In this document: positions 36,977 through 46,580 of the stretch, piece after piece
Layout of the letters: each line of letters opens with the position of its first letter
Numbering within the stretch: the first letter of the stretch is position 1
Source of the DNA: Pseudomonas hamedanensis
GTDB lineage: Bacteria; Pseudomonadota; Gammaproteobacteria; Pseudomonadales; Pseudomonadaceae
NCBI RefSeq assembly: GCF_014268595.2
Contig: NZ_CP077091.1
Location: 3,950,001 to 4,014,000, forward strand
DNA length: 64,000 nt
Direction: 5' to 3'
Translations under genes and position numbers: made by a program
Notes under the pieces: model-generated
What the model was told of the DNA's origin: nothing
Seen by the model: the letters and a program-made list of their open reading frames with translations, nothing else
Database searches by the model: none

Positions 36977-38104
36977 ATGATGCGACATCCACATGTCTGG
37001 ATGGGCCTCCTGTTGTGGTCGATTTTCAGCCAGGCCAATGCGGCCTGGACTGTGAATATGGCGCCTGGAGCGACTGAAATCAGTCACGCAGTATTCGACC
37101 TGCACATGACCATTTTCTGGATCTGTGTGGTGATCGGGATCATCGTCTTCGGCGCCATGTTCTGGTCGATGATGGTGCACCGCCGCTCCACCGGGCAGGT
37201 CGCGGCAAAATTCCACGAAAGCACCGGCGTCGAGATCATGTGGACCGTCGTGCCGCTGCTGATTCTGGTGGCCATGGCCGTTCCCGCCACCGCCACGCTG
37301 ATCAAGATGTACGACACCAGCGAAGCGGACATCGATATCCAGATCACCGGTTATCAGTGGAAGTGGCATTACAAATACCTGGGTCAGGACGTCGAGTTCT
37401 TCAGCAACCTGGCCACCCCCGCCGATCAGATCCACAACAAGGAAGCCAAGGGCGAGCATTACCTGCTCGAAGTCGACAAGCCATTGGTGCTGCCGATCGG
37501 CGCCAAGGTGCGCTTCCTCGTCACCTCCGCCGACGTCATCCATTCATGGTGGGTGCCGGCGTTCGCAGTCAAACGCGATGCGATTCCCGGATTCGTCAAC
37601 GAAGCCTGGACGCGCATCGACAAGCCCGGCCTTTACCGCGGCCAGTGCGCCGAACTGTGCGGCAAGGACCATGGCTTCATGCCGATCGTGGTCGAGGTCA
37701 AGGAGAAGGCCGACTACGAAGCCTGGCTCGCCGAGCGCAAGGCCGAGGCGGCGCAGCTCAAAGAGCTGACCAGCAAGGAATGGACCCTCGACGAGCTCAA
37801 GGAGCGCGGCGACAAGGTCTATCACACCGCTTGCGTGGCCTGCCACCAGGCCGAAGGCCAGGGCCTGCCGCCAATGTTCCCGGCACTCAAGGGCTCGAAA
37901 ATCGCCACCGGCCCGATCAAGGATCACCTGAGTATCGTCTTCCACGGCAAGCCCGGCACCGCCATGGCGGCGTTCGGCAAGCAATTGTCGGAAGTCGATA
38001 TCGCCGCGGTCGTGACGTACGAACGTAACGCCTGGGGCAACAACAAGGGCGACATGGTCACGCCAAAACAAGTGCTGGAGCTGAAACAGGCGGAAAGCCA
38101 ATGA
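36977..38104 (+). CDS. coxB: Cytochrome c oxidase subunit II with fused cytochrome c (caa3 type)
   Basis: 375 residues. Signal peptide MMRHPHVWMGLLLWSIFSQA ending NA, two membrane helices, then the CuA domain: SADVIHSWWVPAFAVKRDAI, RGQCAELCGKDHGFMPIVVE. A C-terminal cytochrome c domain with ACVACHQAEGQG and a distal Met (PPMF) makes it a caa3 subunit that can take electrons directly from c-type cytochromes. First gene of coxB-coxA-ctaG-coxC. Confidence 0.95.
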   Translation: MMRHPHVWMGLLLWSIFSQANAAWTVNMAPGATEISHAVFDLHMTIFWICVVIGIIVFGAMFWSMMVHRRSTGQVAAKFHESTGVEIMWTVVPLLILVAMAVPATATLIKMYDTSEADIDIQITGYQWKWHYKYLGQDVEFFSNLATPADQIHNKEAKGEHYLLEVDKPLVLPIGAKVRFLVTSADVIHSWWVPAFAVKRDAIPGFVNEAWTRIDKPGLYRGQCAELCGKDHGFMPIVVEVKEKADYEAWLAERKAEAAQLKELTSKEWTLDELKERGDKVYHTACVACHQAEGQGLPPMFPALKGSKIATGPIKDHLSIVFHGKPGTAMAAFGKQLSEVDIAAVVTYERNAWGNNKGDMVTPKQVLELKQAESQ

Positions 38105-38186
38105 GCCGGTCAATTGCGTACTGCGTGAACCGGTCGGGGCCAGACGCCCCGGCCCGCCCCGTCCATTCACTTGAAGGAGACCGGCC

Positions 38187-39773
38187 ATGAGTGCTGTCAT
38201 CGATGACCACGGTCACGCCGACCACGCCCACGGCCCTGCCAAAGGCCTGATGCGCTGGGTGTTGACCACCAACCACAAGGACATCGGCACCCTGTACCTG
38301 TGGTTTGCGTTCTGCATGTTCCTGCTCGGCGGCTCGTTCGCCATGGTCATTCGTGCCGAGTTGTTCCAGCCCGGCCTGCAGATCGTGCAACCGGAATTCT
38401 TCAACCAGATGACCACCATGCACGGCTTGGTGATGGTCTTCGGCGCGGTCATGCCGGCGTTCGTCGGCCTCGCCAACTGGATGATTCCGCTGATGGTCGG
38501 CGCGCCGGACATGGCCCTGCCGCGGATGAACAACTTCAGCTTCTGGCTGTTGCCGGCGGCGTTTCTGTTACTGGTCTCGACCTTGTTTACACCGGGTGGC
38601 GGGCCGAATTTCGGCTGGACCTTCTACGCGCCGTTGTCGACGACTTACGCGCCGGAAAGCGTGACGTTTTTCATCTTTGCCATTCACCTGATGGGCATCA
38701 GCTCGATCATGGGCGCGATCAACGTGGTCGCGACCATCCTCAACCTGCGCGCGCCCGGCATGACCCTGATGAAAATGCCGCTGTTCGTCTGGACGTGGCT
38801 GATCACCGCATTCCTGCTGATCGCAGTGATGCCGGTGCTGGCCGGGTGCGTGACGATGATGCTGATGGACATTCATTTCGGCACCAGTTTCTTCAGCGCG
38901 GCCGGCGGTGGTGATCCGGTGCTGTTCCAGCATGTGTTCTGGTTCTTCGGCCACCCCGAGGTGTACATCATGATCCTGCCGGCGTTCGGCGCGGTCAGCC
39001 AGATCATCCCGACCTTCGCGCGCAAGCCGCTGTTCGGCTACACCTCGATGGTCTACGCCACGGCGAGCATCGCCTTCCTGTCGTTCATCGTCTGGGCGCA
39101 CCACATGTTTGTGGTCGGCATTCCGCTGGTGGGCGAGTTGTTCTTCATGTACGCGACCATGCTCATCGCGGTGCCGACCGGGGTGAAAGTGTTCAACTGG
39201 GCCAGCACCATGTGGCAAGGCTCGATGACCTTCGAGACGCCGATGCTGTTTGCCGTCGCGTTCGTCATCTTGTTTTCCATCGGCGGTTTCTCCGGGCTGA
39301 TGCTGGCGATCGCCCCGGCGGATTTCCAGTATCAGGACACGTACTTTGTGGTTGCGCATTTCCACTACGTGCTGGTGCCGGGGGCGATCTTCGGGATTTT
39401 CGCCTCGGCCTATTACTGGCTGCCGAAATGGACCGGGCACATGTACGACGAAACCCTCGGCAAACTGCATTTCTGGCTGTCGTTCGTCGGCATGAACCTG
39501 ACCTTCTTCCCGATGCACTTCGTGGGTCTTGCGGGGATGCCGCGGCGGATTCCGGACTACAACCTGCAGTTCGCCGACTTCAACATGGTCTCGTCGATTG
39601 GCGCGTTCATGTTCGGCGCCACGCAGATCTTCTTCCTGTTCATCGTGATCAAGACCATCCGTGGCGGCGAGCCGGCCCCGGCCAAGCCGTGGGATGGCGC
39701 CGAAGGGCTGGAGTGGAGCGTGCCGTCGCCGGCGCCGTATCACACCTTCACCACGCCGCCGGAAGTGAAATGA
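38187..39773 (+). CDS. coxA: Cytochrome c oxidase subunit I
   Basis: 528 residues, twelve helices. Haem a and CuB ligands are all visible: TMHGLVMVFG, FGHPEVYIMILPAFG (His-Tyr cross-link motif), WAHHMFVVG and HFHYVLVPG. The N-terminus is His-rich (DDHGHADHAHG), which is common in this clade. Begins after an 82-base gap with its own ribosome site (AAGGAG) and belongs to the caa3 operon. Confidence 0.96.
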   Translation: MSAVIDDHGHADHAHGPAKGLMRWVLTTNHKDIGTLYLWFAFCMFLLGGSFAMVIRAELFQPGLQIVQPEFFNQMTTMHGLVMVFGAVMPAFVGLANWMIPLMVGAPDMALPRMNNFSFWLLPAAFLLLVSTLFTPGGGPNFGWTFYAPLSTTYAPESVTFFIFAIHLMGISSIMGAINVVATILNLRAPGMTLMKMPLFVWTWLITAFLLIAVMPVLAGCVTMMLMDIHFGTSFFSAAGGGDPVLFQHVFWFFGHPEVYIMILPAFGAVSQIIPTFARKPLFGYTSMVYATASIAFLSFIVWAHHMFVVGIPLVGELFFMYATMLIAVPTGVKVFNWASTMWQGSMTFETPMLFAVAFVILFSIGGFSGLMLAIAPADFQYQDTYFVVAHFHYVLVPGAIFGIFASAYYWLPKWTGHMYDETLGKLHFWLSFVGMNLTFFPMHFVGLAGMPRRIPDYNLQFADFNMVSSIGAFMFGATQIFFLFIVIKTIRGGEPAPAKPWDGAEGLEWSVPSPAPYHTFTTPPEVK

Positions 39774-39785
39774 AACGCCTGGCCT

Positions 39786-39877
39786 CTGTGGGAGGGGGCT
39801 TGCTCCCGAATGCCATTTTTCATTCAACAGTTGAGTTGACTAATCCGACGCATTCGCGAGCAAGCCCGCTCCCACAG
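39786..39877. repeat. REP doublet inside the cox operon
   Basis: CTGTGGGAGGGGGCTTGCTC from 39786 (a variant left copy with GGAGGGGGC) and AAGCCCGCTCCCACAG ending at 39877. It lies between coxA and ctaG, inside the transcription unit, where a REP hairpin could stabilise the upstream coxBA message. Confidence 0.9.
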
Positions 39878-39902
39878 GGGTTCTCGATTGAGGATTGGAA
39901 CC

Positions 39903-40454
39903 ATGGCTGACTCGATCTCGCTGAAGAAACTGGTCACGCGCCTGCTGCTCGTCGTGGTGGCGATGTTTGTCTTCGGTTTTGCCCTGGTGCCGATCTACGA
40001 CGTGATGTGCAAAGCCTTCGGCATTAACGGCAAGACCGGTGGCCAGTACGCCGGTGAGCAAGTGGTCGACACCTCACGCCAGGTGCGCGTGCAGTTTTTG
40101 TCGACCAACACCGCCGACATGCCGTGGGATTTCTATCCCAAACACGATGAGCTGACCGCCAATCCCGGTGCCGTTAACGAGATGGTGTTCATCGCGCGCA
40201 ACCCCACCGACAAGCCGATGAGTGCGCAGGCGGTGCCAAGTATCGCGCCGAGCAACGCGGCGGCGTATTTCCACAAGACCGAATGCTTCTGCTTTACCCA
40301 GCAGGTGCTGCAGCCCGGTGAACAGATCGAAATGCCCGTGCGTTTCATCGTTGACCGCGACATGCCCAAGGAAGTGAAGCACCTGACGCTGTCCTACACG
40401 CTGTTCGATATCACCGCCCGACATCCGCCGGTGGCCGTTAGCACTGGCGGTTGA
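39903..40454 (+). CDS. ctaG: Cytochrome c oxidase assembly protein CtaG (Cox11)
   Basis: 183 residues. One N-terminal membrane helix (LLLVVVAMFVFGFALVPIYD) and a periplasmic immunoglobulin-like domain with the copper motif HKTECFCFTQQ. It delivers copper to the CuB site of subunit I. ATG at 39903; a start at 39888 is possible but lies at the REP flank. Confidence 0.93.
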   Translation: MADSISLKKLVTRLLLVVVAMFVFGFALVPIYDVMCKAFGINGKTGGQYAGEQVVDTSRQVRVQFLSTNTADMPWDFYPKHDELTANPGAVNEMVFIARNPTDKPMSAQAVPSIAPSNAAAYFHKTECFCFTQQVLQPGEQIEMPVRFIVDRDMPKEVKHLTLSYTLFDITARHPPVAVSTGG

Positions 40455-40479
40455 GCGTGCCCGATAAGGAGAACAATAA

Positions 40480-41367
40480 ATGGCAACTCATGAGCACTAT
40501 TACGTCCCGGCCCAGAGCAAATGGCCGATCATCGCCACCGTCGGAATGCTCGTCACCGTGTACGGCCTCGCGACCTGGTTCAACGATCTGAAGGCGGCGC
40601 GTCCGGATTCCCACGGCCCGCTGATCTTTTTCGTCGGTGGGCTGCTGCTGGCGTACATGCTGTTCGGCTGGTTCGGTGCGGTGATCAAGGAAAGTCGCGC
40701 GGGGCTGTACAGCCCGCAACTGGACCGCTCGTTCCGCTGGGGCATGAGCTGGTTCATCTTTTCCGAAGTGATGTTCTTCGTCGCCTTCTTCGGCGCGCTG
40801 TTCTATATCCGCGTCGTTTCCGCGCCTGGGTTGGCCGGTGAAGGCAGCAAGGGTCTTTCGGAGATGCTCTGGCCGAACTTTGAATATGTCTGGCCGCTGC
40901 TGAACAACCCGGACCCGAAACTGTTTCCGCCGCCCAAGGACGTCATCAGCCCTTGGGGCTTGCCGCTGCTCAACACCATTTTGCTGGTCAGCTCCAGCGT
41001 GACCATCACCATCGCCCACCATGCGCTGAAGAAAGGTCATCGCGGCGCGCTGAAACTCTGGCTGGCGATCACCGTGCTGCTGGGCGTCGCGTTTCTTGGC
41101 TTCCAGGCTGAGGAATACATCCACGCTTACAAGGAACTTGGACTGACCCTCGGCTCGGGCATCTACGGCGCGACGTTCTTCATGCTCACCGGGTTTCACG
41201 GGGCCCACGTGACCATCGGCACGATCATTTTGTTCGTGATGCTGATGCGCATCATGAAAGGCCATTTCGACAACGAGCACCAGTTCGGTTTCGAAGCGGC
41301 GAGCTGGTATTGGCACTTCGTCGACGTGGTGTGGATCGGCTTGTTCTTCTTCGTCTACATCCTCTGA
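40480..41367 (+). CDS. coxC: Cytochrome c oxidase subunit III
   Basis: 295 residues with seven helices; RGMSWFIFSEVMFF-like region (FRWGMSWFIFSEVMFFVAFF), LLNTILLVSSSVTIT and GFHGAHVTIGTIILF, WYWHFVDVVWIGLFFFVYIL at the end. The insertion EGSKGLSEMLWPNFEYVWPL is typical of pseudomonad subunit III. Ribosome site AAGGAG. Last oxidase subunit of the operon. Confidence 0.95.
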   Translation: MATHEHYYVPAQSKWPIIATVGMLVTVYGLATWFNDLKAARPDSHGPLIFFVGGLLLAYMLFGWFGAVIKESRAGLYSPQLDRSFRWGMSWFIFSEVMFFVAFFGALFYIRVVSAPGLAGEGSKGLSEMLWPNFEYVWPLLNNPDPKLFPPPKDVISPWGLPLLNTILLVSSSVTITIAHHALKKGHRGALKLWLAITVLLGVAFLGFQAEEYIHAYKELGLTLGSGIYGATFFMLTGFHGAHVTIGTIILFVMLMRIMKGHFDNEHQFGFEAASWYWHFVDVVWIGLFFFVYIL

Positions 41368-41376
41368 CAGCCGACG

Positions 41377-41580
41377 CTACCAGGGCGCATGCGACACCAA
41401 CTGGCCGCTGTAGAAACCCCAGGCCATCAGGCCGACGGTGACGGCGGCCAGTGCCACCCGAACACTCAAGGCGATGACCAGGCGATTTGAACTGCTGTCG
41501 TCCTTGACCAGGAAAAACAGGCCGCTGAACAGGCTGATCACCGTGGCAATCAGCATCAGGACGATCGCTGCTTTGAACAT
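41377..41580 (-). CDS. DUF2909 twin-membrane-segment protein
   Basis: 67 residues, MFKAAIVLMLIATVISLFSG, with two membrane helices and a short charged loop (KDDSSSNR) between. The family sits at this site between coxC and surf1 in pseudomonads, here on the opposite strand. GGAG ribosome site. An upstream extension to 41652 would overlap surf1 and is rejected. Function unknown. Confidence 0.82.
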   Translation of the reverse strand: MFKAAIVLMLIATVISLFSGLFFLVKDDSSSNRLVIALSVRVALAAVTVGLMAWGFYSGQLVSHAPW

Positions 41581-41650
41581 GGCAAGACTCCGGGGGACAG
41601 GCGATGCATTTGAGTATAGCGATCGCGACGACTGACTTTGTGGCGCAGCC

Positions 41651-42391
41651 ATGAAGCACTTTCGCCCGGGCGTAATACCGACGGTGGTGGTCGCGTTGTT
41701 GCTGCCGCTGATGGTTGCGCTGGGCTTCTGGCAACTGGGCCGGGGCGCAGAGAAAACCGCGCTGCTCGCCAGCTACGCCGAACGTCGCGTGGCCGAACCG
41801 ATGGCCAGCAGCGAATTGCCGGGCAGTGCTGACCCGGCTTATCGCCGCGTGCAGCTACATGGCCAGTTCGATGCTGCTCATACCCTGTTGCTCGACAACC
41901 GCCAGCGTGGCGGCAAGGTCGGCGTCGAGTTGCTGCAACCGTTCCAGGATCAGCGCACGGGGTTGTGGCTGCTGGTCAATCGCGGCTGGTTGCCCTGGCC
42001 GGACCGGCGCGTGCCGCCGCAATTCAGCACACCCGCCGAGACACTGACGCTCGACGCCTGGGTCTACGTCGCCCCGGGCGCGACGTTCCAGTTACACGCC
42101 GACCCGGTCAGCCGTGTCTGGCCGCAAACCATTACCGCCGTCGAGCCGGCCAGACTCTGGCAAACCCTGGAACGCGACGGTTTCGCCTACGAACTGCGCG
42201 CCGAGCCCAGCCCGGTCAGCTATCAGACGGATTGGCCGGTGGTCGCGATGGGTCCGGAAAAACACCTCGGCTATGCCGTGCAATGGTTCGCCATGGCCAC
42301 GGCCCTGCTCGGTCTCTACCTCTATCTTGGCTGGCACAACGCAAAGGAGAAACGCCATGGGAAGCGCCATGAATCCACCCAGCATGTCTGA
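41651..42391 (+). CDS. SURF1-family oxidase assembly protein
   Basis: 246 residues. Two membrane helices, one at each end, with a periplasmic domain between; the family motifs LGFWQLGRGAEKTALLASY, RGWLPWPDRR and LGYAVQWFAMATALLGLYLY are visible. It helps insert haem A into the oxidase. Starts a second rightward group (surf1, unknown, ctaA, cyoE, sco) with tight overlaps. Confidence 0.9.
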   Translation: MKHFRPGVIPTVVVALLLPLMVALGFWQLGRGAEKTALLASYAERRVAEPMASSELPGSADPAYRRVQLHGQFDAAHTLLLDNRQRGGKVGVELLQPFQDQRTGLWLLVNRGWLPWPDRRVPPQFSTPAETLTLDAWVYVAPGATFQLHADPVSRVWPQTITAVEPARLWQTLERDGFAYELRAEPSPVSYQTDWPVVAMGPEKHLGYAVQWFAMATALLGLYLYLGWHNAKEKRHGKRHESTQHV

Positions 42392-42950
42392 AGCCAAACC
42401 CGCCCTCAGCCGTCGGCGCGGGCGCATTCAATTGCTGCTGATCGTGCTCGGCGTGGTCGGACCGATGCTGCTCGCCACCGGCATGTACAAGTTGCAGTTC
42501 TGGGTGCCGGAAGGACGCAGTTATCACGGCGAACTGATCGGTAACGGCCAGACCCGCGCCGACCTCGGCGTGCAGGCCGATGAGCAGCGCTGGCAGATTC
42601 TGGTGACAGCGCCGAAGGACTGCGCAGTCGACTGCCAGCAACTGGTGTATCTGGCGCGGCAGATCCAGATCAGCCTGGGCCGCGAAGCCGGACGCGCCAG
42701 CCACGCTCTGGCCGCCGCACAACCGCTGAGCGCCGACTACGCCGCCAGACTCGACCGCGAATACCCCCAGTTGCAGCGTTATCCACTGGATGCCGGCGTG
42801 TTCGCCAGGACCACCGGCGACAAGGCGGTGCCGCAGCTGTGGATCGTCGACCCGCACGGCAATCTCGTACTGCGCTACGAGCCGAATGTGAAAGGCAAGG
42901 ATCTGCTCAACGACCTGCGTCACCTGCTGAAACTGTCGAACATCGGATAA
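42357..42950 (+). CDS. Membrane-anchored protein of the oxidase assembly operon (PA0111-like)
   Basis: 197 residues. One N-terminal helix (IQLLLIVLGVVGPMLLATGM), then a periplasmic domain with QRWQILVTAPKDCAVDCQQL and VPQLWIVDPHGNLVLRYEPN. The CAVDC pair and the WIVDPHGNLVLRY strand recall a thioredoxin-like, Sco-type fold; that is my inference. AAGGAG before the ATG at 42357 puts the start 35 bases inside surf1. Its place suggests an oxidase assembly role. Confidence 0.8.
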   Translation: MGSAMNPPSMSEAKPALSRRRGRIQLLLIVLGVVGPMLLATGMYKLQFWVPEGRSYHGELIGNGQTRADLGVQADEQRWQILVTAPKDCAVDCQQLVYLARQIQISLGREAGRASHALAAAQPLSADYAARLDREYPQLQRYPLDAGVFARTTGDKAVPQLWIVDPHGNLVLRYEPNVKGKDLLNDLRHLLKLSNIG

Positions 42951-42960
42951 GGGCATCGTC

Positions 42961-44040
42961 ATGGCCAAACCTGGATTTCGCCTCGCGCTGTTTGCCACCC
43001 TGCTGGCGCTGATTGTGGTGCTGCTCGGCGCCTACACGCGCCTGACCCACGCCGGCCTCGGCTGCCCGGACTGGCCGGGCTGCTACGGCTTTATCAGCGT
43101 GCCGGACAGCGAGGCGCAACTGGCCCATGCCGAACTGCATTTTCCCGACGCGCCGGTAGAAGCGCACAAGGGCTGGAACGAGATGATCCACCGCTACTTC
43201 GCCGGCAGCCTTGGCTTGTTGATTTCGGTGCTGGCCGGGCGCGCTTGGGTCAACCGTCGCCACCCCGGGCAACCGGTGAAGCTGCCGCTGTTTGTGCTGG
43301 CGGTGGTCATCGCCCAGGCGATGTTCGGCATGTGGACGGTGACGCTCAAGCTCTGGCCGCAAGTGGTTACCGGGCATTTGCTCGGCGGTTTCGCCACGTT
43401 GAGTCTGCTGTTCCTGCTGACGCTGAGGTTGTCCGGCGTGCTGCCGGCACTGAGCGTGCCCAAGCGCTTGCAGTATTGGGCGACCGCGGGGCTGTTATTG
43501 GTGATCGGCCAGATTGCGCTGGGTGGCTGGGTCAGTTCCAACTACGCAGCGGTGGCCTGCATCGATTTTCCAACCTGTCACGGGCAATGGCTGCCGCCGG
43601 CAGACTTCGCCAACGGCTTTCACCTGACTCAGCACATCGGCCCGAATTACCTCGGCGGACAACTCGACAGCGATGCGCGCACCGCGATTCATCTGACCCA
43701 CCGGATCGGCGCGTTGCTGGTGACGTTGGTGCTGCTCGGTCTGGCCTGGCAGTTGAAAGTCGTCGGCATGACCCGTCTGGCCGCTCTGGTGCTGGTCGCC
43801 CTCGCCGCGCAGATCACCCTCGGAATCAGCAACGTGTTGTTTCATCTGCCGCTGCCGGTGGCCGTCGCCCATAACGCCGGCGGCGCGGCGTTGTTACTGA
43901 CGCTGGTGCTGGTCAACTATCACGCGCGCACCCGTCTGCTCCAGGTGGCGCAACCGACGCTGGCGCGCTGGCGCTTCAGCCCGAATAAACCTGCCGTCGC
44001 GCCCATTGCATTAAAAGGAGAAACGCCATGGCGAGTCTGA
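42961..44040 (+). CDS. ctaA: Haem A synthase (CtaA/COX15)
   Basis: 359 residues with eight helices. Characteristic segments: [20 protein letters not shown], the His ligand [14 protein letters not shown], the second Cys/His half with [20 protein letters not shown], and [19 protein letters not shown]. It oxidises the C8 methyl of haem O to the formyl of haem A. Overlaps cyoE by 13 bases. Confidence 0.94.
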   Translation: MAKPGFRLALFATLLALIVVLLGAYTRLTHAGLGCPDWPGCYGFISVPDSEAQLAHAELHFPDAPVEAHKGWNEMIHRYFAGSLGLLISVLAGRAWVNRRHPGQPVKLPLFVLAVVIAQAMFGMWTVTLKLWPQVVTGHLLGGFATLSLLFLLTLRLSGVLPALSVPKRLQYWATAGLLLVIGQIALGGWVSSNYAAVACIDFPTCHGQWLPPADFANGFHLTQHIGPNYLGGQLDSDARTAIHLTHRIGALLVTLVLLGLAWQLKVVGMTRLAALVLVALAAQITLGISNVLFHLPLPVAVAHNAGGAALLLTLVLVNYHARTRLLQVAQPTLARWRFSPNKPAVAPIALKGETPWRV

Positions 44041-44927
44041 TCGGCGAACGTCCCGCGCAAGCGCTGTGGCGCGATTATCTGGAACTGACCAAGCCCAAAG
44101 TCGTGGTGCTGATGCTGATCACCTCGCTGGTTGGCATGTTCCTCGCGACCCGCGCCGGAGTGCCCTGGACAGTGCTGGTGTTTGGCAATCTGGGAATCGC
44201 GTTGTGTGCCGGCGGTGCGGCGGCGGTGAATCACGTAGTGGACCGGCGCATTGACGCGGTGATGGCGCGCACCCACAAGCGACCGTTGGCCGAGGGCCGG
44301 GTGTCGCCGGCGGCGGCGCTGACTTTCGCCCTGGTGCTGGCGCTGCTCGGTCAGGCGTTGCTGCTGACGTTCACCAATCCGCTGACCGCGTGGCTGACCC
44401 TCGCCTCGCTGCTGGGTTACGCGGTGGTTTACACCGGTTTCCTCAAACGCGCGACACCGCAGAACATTGTCATCGGCGGCCTCGCCGGCGCCGCCCCGCC
44501 GCTGCTCGGCTGGACCGCCGCCACTGGGCACGTCAGCGCCGAACCGCTGCTGCTGGTGCTGATCATCTTCGCCTGGACCCCGCCGCACTTCTGGGCGCTG
44601 GCGATTCATCGCAAGGAGGAATACGCCAAGGCCGACATTCCGATGCTGCCGGTCACCCACGGCGAGCACTACACCAAAGTGCACATTCTGCTGTACACCT
44701 TCGCGCTGCTGGCGGTGAGCATGTTGCCCTACGTGATTCACATGAGCGGCGTGCTGTATCTGATCTGCGCGCTCGCCCTGGGCGCAAGGTTTCTGCAATG
44801 GGCCGTGGTGCTGTACCGTGGCACTCGGCCGCACGCGGCGATCAACACCTTCAAGTACTCTATTTATTACTTGTTCCTGTTGTTCATCGCCCTGCTCGTA
44901 GACCACTACTTACTGTTGAACCTATGA
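44028..44927 (+). CDS. cyoE: Haem O synthase (protohaem IX farnesyltransferase)
   Basis: 299 residues of the UbiA superfamily. The prenyl-diphosphate binding sites are [20 protein letters not shown] and [14 protein letters not shown]; nine membrane helices. It farnesylates haem B to haem O for CtaA. AAAAGGAG site before the ATG at 44028, inside the ctaA 3' end; its TGA overlaps the sco ATG (ATGA). Confidence 0.94.
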   Translation: MASLIGERPAQALWRDYLELTKPKVVVLMLITSLVGMFLATRAGVPWTVLVFGNLGIALCAGGAAAVNHVVDRRIDAVMARTHKRPLAEGRVSPAAALTFALVLALLGQALLLTFTNPLTAWLTLASLLGYAVVYTGFLKRATPQNIVIGGLAGAAPPLLGWTAATGHVSAEPLLLVLIIFAWTPPHFWALAIHRKEEYAKADIPMLPVTHGEHYTKVHILLYTFALLAVSMLPYVIHMSGVLYLICALALGARFLQWAVVLYRGTRPHAAINTFKYSIYYLFLLFIALLVDHYLLLNL

Positions 44928-45559
44928 CCCGAACCCAGAAAACCGTCTTCATCCTCGTGGCCGTGATCGCGCTGATCCTGGGCCTGACCGTCAACAAAGT
45001 GCTGAGCGGCAAAGGCCAGGGCGACCCCACCGCGCTGATCGACGCCGGAATCATCCTGCTGCCGCAAAGCCGCAACCTGCCGGACGTGACGATGACCGAT
45101 CAGGACGGCAAACCGGTGGCCATCGATGAGCTGAAAGGCAAATGGAGTCTGTTGTTCTTCGGCTACACCTTCTGCCCGGACATCTGCCCGACCACTCTCG
45201 CGCAACTGCGCCAGATCAAGAGTGAGCTGCCCAAGGACGCGGTGGACAAATTACAGGTCGTGCTGGTCAGCGTGGACCCGAACCGCGATACGCCAAAGCA
45301 GTTGAAGCAGTACCTGGGCTATTTTGATCCGCAGTTCATCGGCCTGACGCCGGCCTCGATTGAAGAACTGCAAAAAGTCGCCAATGCGGTGAGCATCCCG
45401 TTTATTCCGGCCGATACCAGCAAGCCGAATTACACGGTGGATCACAGCGGCAATCTGGCGGTGATCGGCCCGGACGGCACGCAGCGCGGGTTTATCCGGG
45501 CGCCGTTGAACAATGCCAAGCTGGTTGCGCAGTTGCCGGCGATGCTTGAGCGCAAATAG
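44924..45559 (+). CDS. SCO/SenC copper chaperone
   Basis: 211 residues. N-terminal membrane anchor [16 protein letters not shown], then a thioredoxin-like domain with the copper motif [11 protein letters not shown] (C84-x3-C88) and the distal His in [16 protein letters not shown]. It loads copper into the CuA site of CoxB. The frame is open far upstream inside cyoE; the coupled ATG at 44924 is the real start. Confidence 0.93.
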   Translation: MTRTQKTVFILVAVIALILGLTVNKVLSGKGQGDPTALIDAGIILLPQSRNLPDVTMTDQDGKPVAIDELKGKWSLLFFGYTFCPDICPTTLAQLRQIKSELPKDAVDKLQVVLVSVDPNRDTPKQLKQYLGYFDPQFIGLTPASIEELQKVANAVSIPFIPADTSKPNYTVDHSGNLAVIGPDGTQRGFIRAPLNNAKLVAQLPAMLERK

Positions 45560-45586
45560 CCGACCTTGAAACTTGCACAGACCTAA

Positions 45587-45675
45587 TGTGGGAGCGGGCT
45601 TGCTCGCGAATGCGGTGGGTCAGTCAACCTGTCTTTATCTGACGCACTGCATTCGCGAGCAAGCCCGCTCCCACA
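45587..45675. repeat. REP doublet, GTGGGAGCGGGC type
   Basis: TGTGGGAGCGGGCTTGCTCG from 45587 and its inverse GCAAGCCCGCTCCCACA ending at 45675. Sits between sco and the shared terminator. Confidence 0.93.
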
Positions 45676-45694
45676 GGGTCTGTGTTTCAGGCAT

Positions 45695-45730
45695 AAAAAA
45701 GGGGACGCTCTCAGGGCGTCCCCTTTTTTG
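45695..45730. terminator. Bidirectional terminator between sco and metQ
   Basis: AAAAAAGGGGACGC (45695-45708) pairs with GCGTCCCCTTTTTT, with a seven-base loop; A and T runs suit both strands. It ends the rightward oxidase assembly genes and the leftward met operon. Confidence 0.92.
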
Positions 45731-45745
45731 TAGCCGCAACCGGAA

Positions 45746-46516
45746 TCAGAACGCCGGCAATACCGCGCCTTTGTACTTCTCGGTAATGAATTTTTTCACT
45801 TCCGGCGTGTGCAGCGCCGCCGCCAGCTTCTTCATTGCCTCGCTGTCCTTGTTGTCCGCGCGGGACACCAGGATGTTGACGTAAGGCGAGTCGTTGCCTT
45901 CGATCACCAGCGCATCCTTGGACGGATCGAGCTTGGCTTCCAGCGCGTAGTTGGTGTTGATCAGCGCCAGATCGACCTGGGTCAGCACGCGCGGGATGGT
46001 CGCGGCTTCCAGCTCCCGGAATTTCAAATCTTTCGGGTTGGTCGCGATGTCTTTGATGGTCGACAGAATGTTGGTCGGGTCCTTCAGGGTGATCACGCCA
46101 GCCTTGGCCAGCAGCAACAGCGCACGGCCGCCGTTGGTGGCATCGTTGGGAATGACCACGTTGGCGCCGCTTGGCAGCTCTTCGATTTTCTTGACCTTGC
46201 TCGAGTAGGCGCCCAGCGGCTCCAGATGCACGCCGGTCACAGCGACGAGGCTGGTGCCCTTGGCCTTGTTGAATTCATCCAGGTACGGCTGGTGCTGGAA
46301 GAAGTTGGCGTCCAGGCGCTTTTCGGCGACCTGTACGTTCGGCTGAATGTAATCGGTGAAGACCTTGACCTTCAGATCCACGCCTTCCTTGGCCAGGGCT
46401 GGCTTGACGAATTCGAGGATTTCCGCGTGCGGCACCGGGGTGGCGGCAACGGTCAGGGTTTCGGCATGGGCCGAAAACGCAGCAACGGCAGCGAAAGCAG
46501 CAATCAGTTTTTTCAT
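45746..46516 (-). CDS. metQ: Methionine ABC transporter, substrate-binding protein
   Basis: 256 residues of the NlpA/MetQ family. Signal peptide MKKLIAAFAAVAAFSAHA without a lipobox Cys, so it is free in the periplasm rather than a lipoprotein like E. coli MetQ. Motifs: ATPVPHAEILEFVKPALAKE, FFQHQPYLDEFN, VVIPNDATNGGRALLLLA and INTNYALEAKLDPSKDAL. Last gene of the leftward metNIQ operon. Methionine specificity is inferred from the family and the MetN/MetI partners. Confidence 0.9.
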   Translation of the reverse strand: MKKLIAAFAAVAAFSAHAETLTVAATPVPHAEILEFVKPALAKEGVDLKVKVFTDYIQPNVQVAEKRLDANFFQHQPYLDEFNKAKGTSLVAVTGVHLEPLGAYSSKVKKIEELPSGANVVIPNDATNGGRALLLLAKAGVITLKDPTNILSTIKDIATNPKDLKFRELEAATIPRVLTQVDLALINTNYALEAKLDPSKDALVIEGNDSPYVNILVSRADNKDSEAMKKLAAALHTPEVKKFITEKYKGAVLPAF

Positions 46517-46580
46517 TCAGCTAACTCCTTTTGATGGCGCCCGCCAGCGAAGGCCGGTGCCTCTTGATGACAACAAACCG

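Noticed and set aside
36844..37077. 77-codon frame in the coxB leader
   Set aside because: Overlaps the coxB start in another frame and encodes nothing recognisable; no conserved leader peptide is known to me here.
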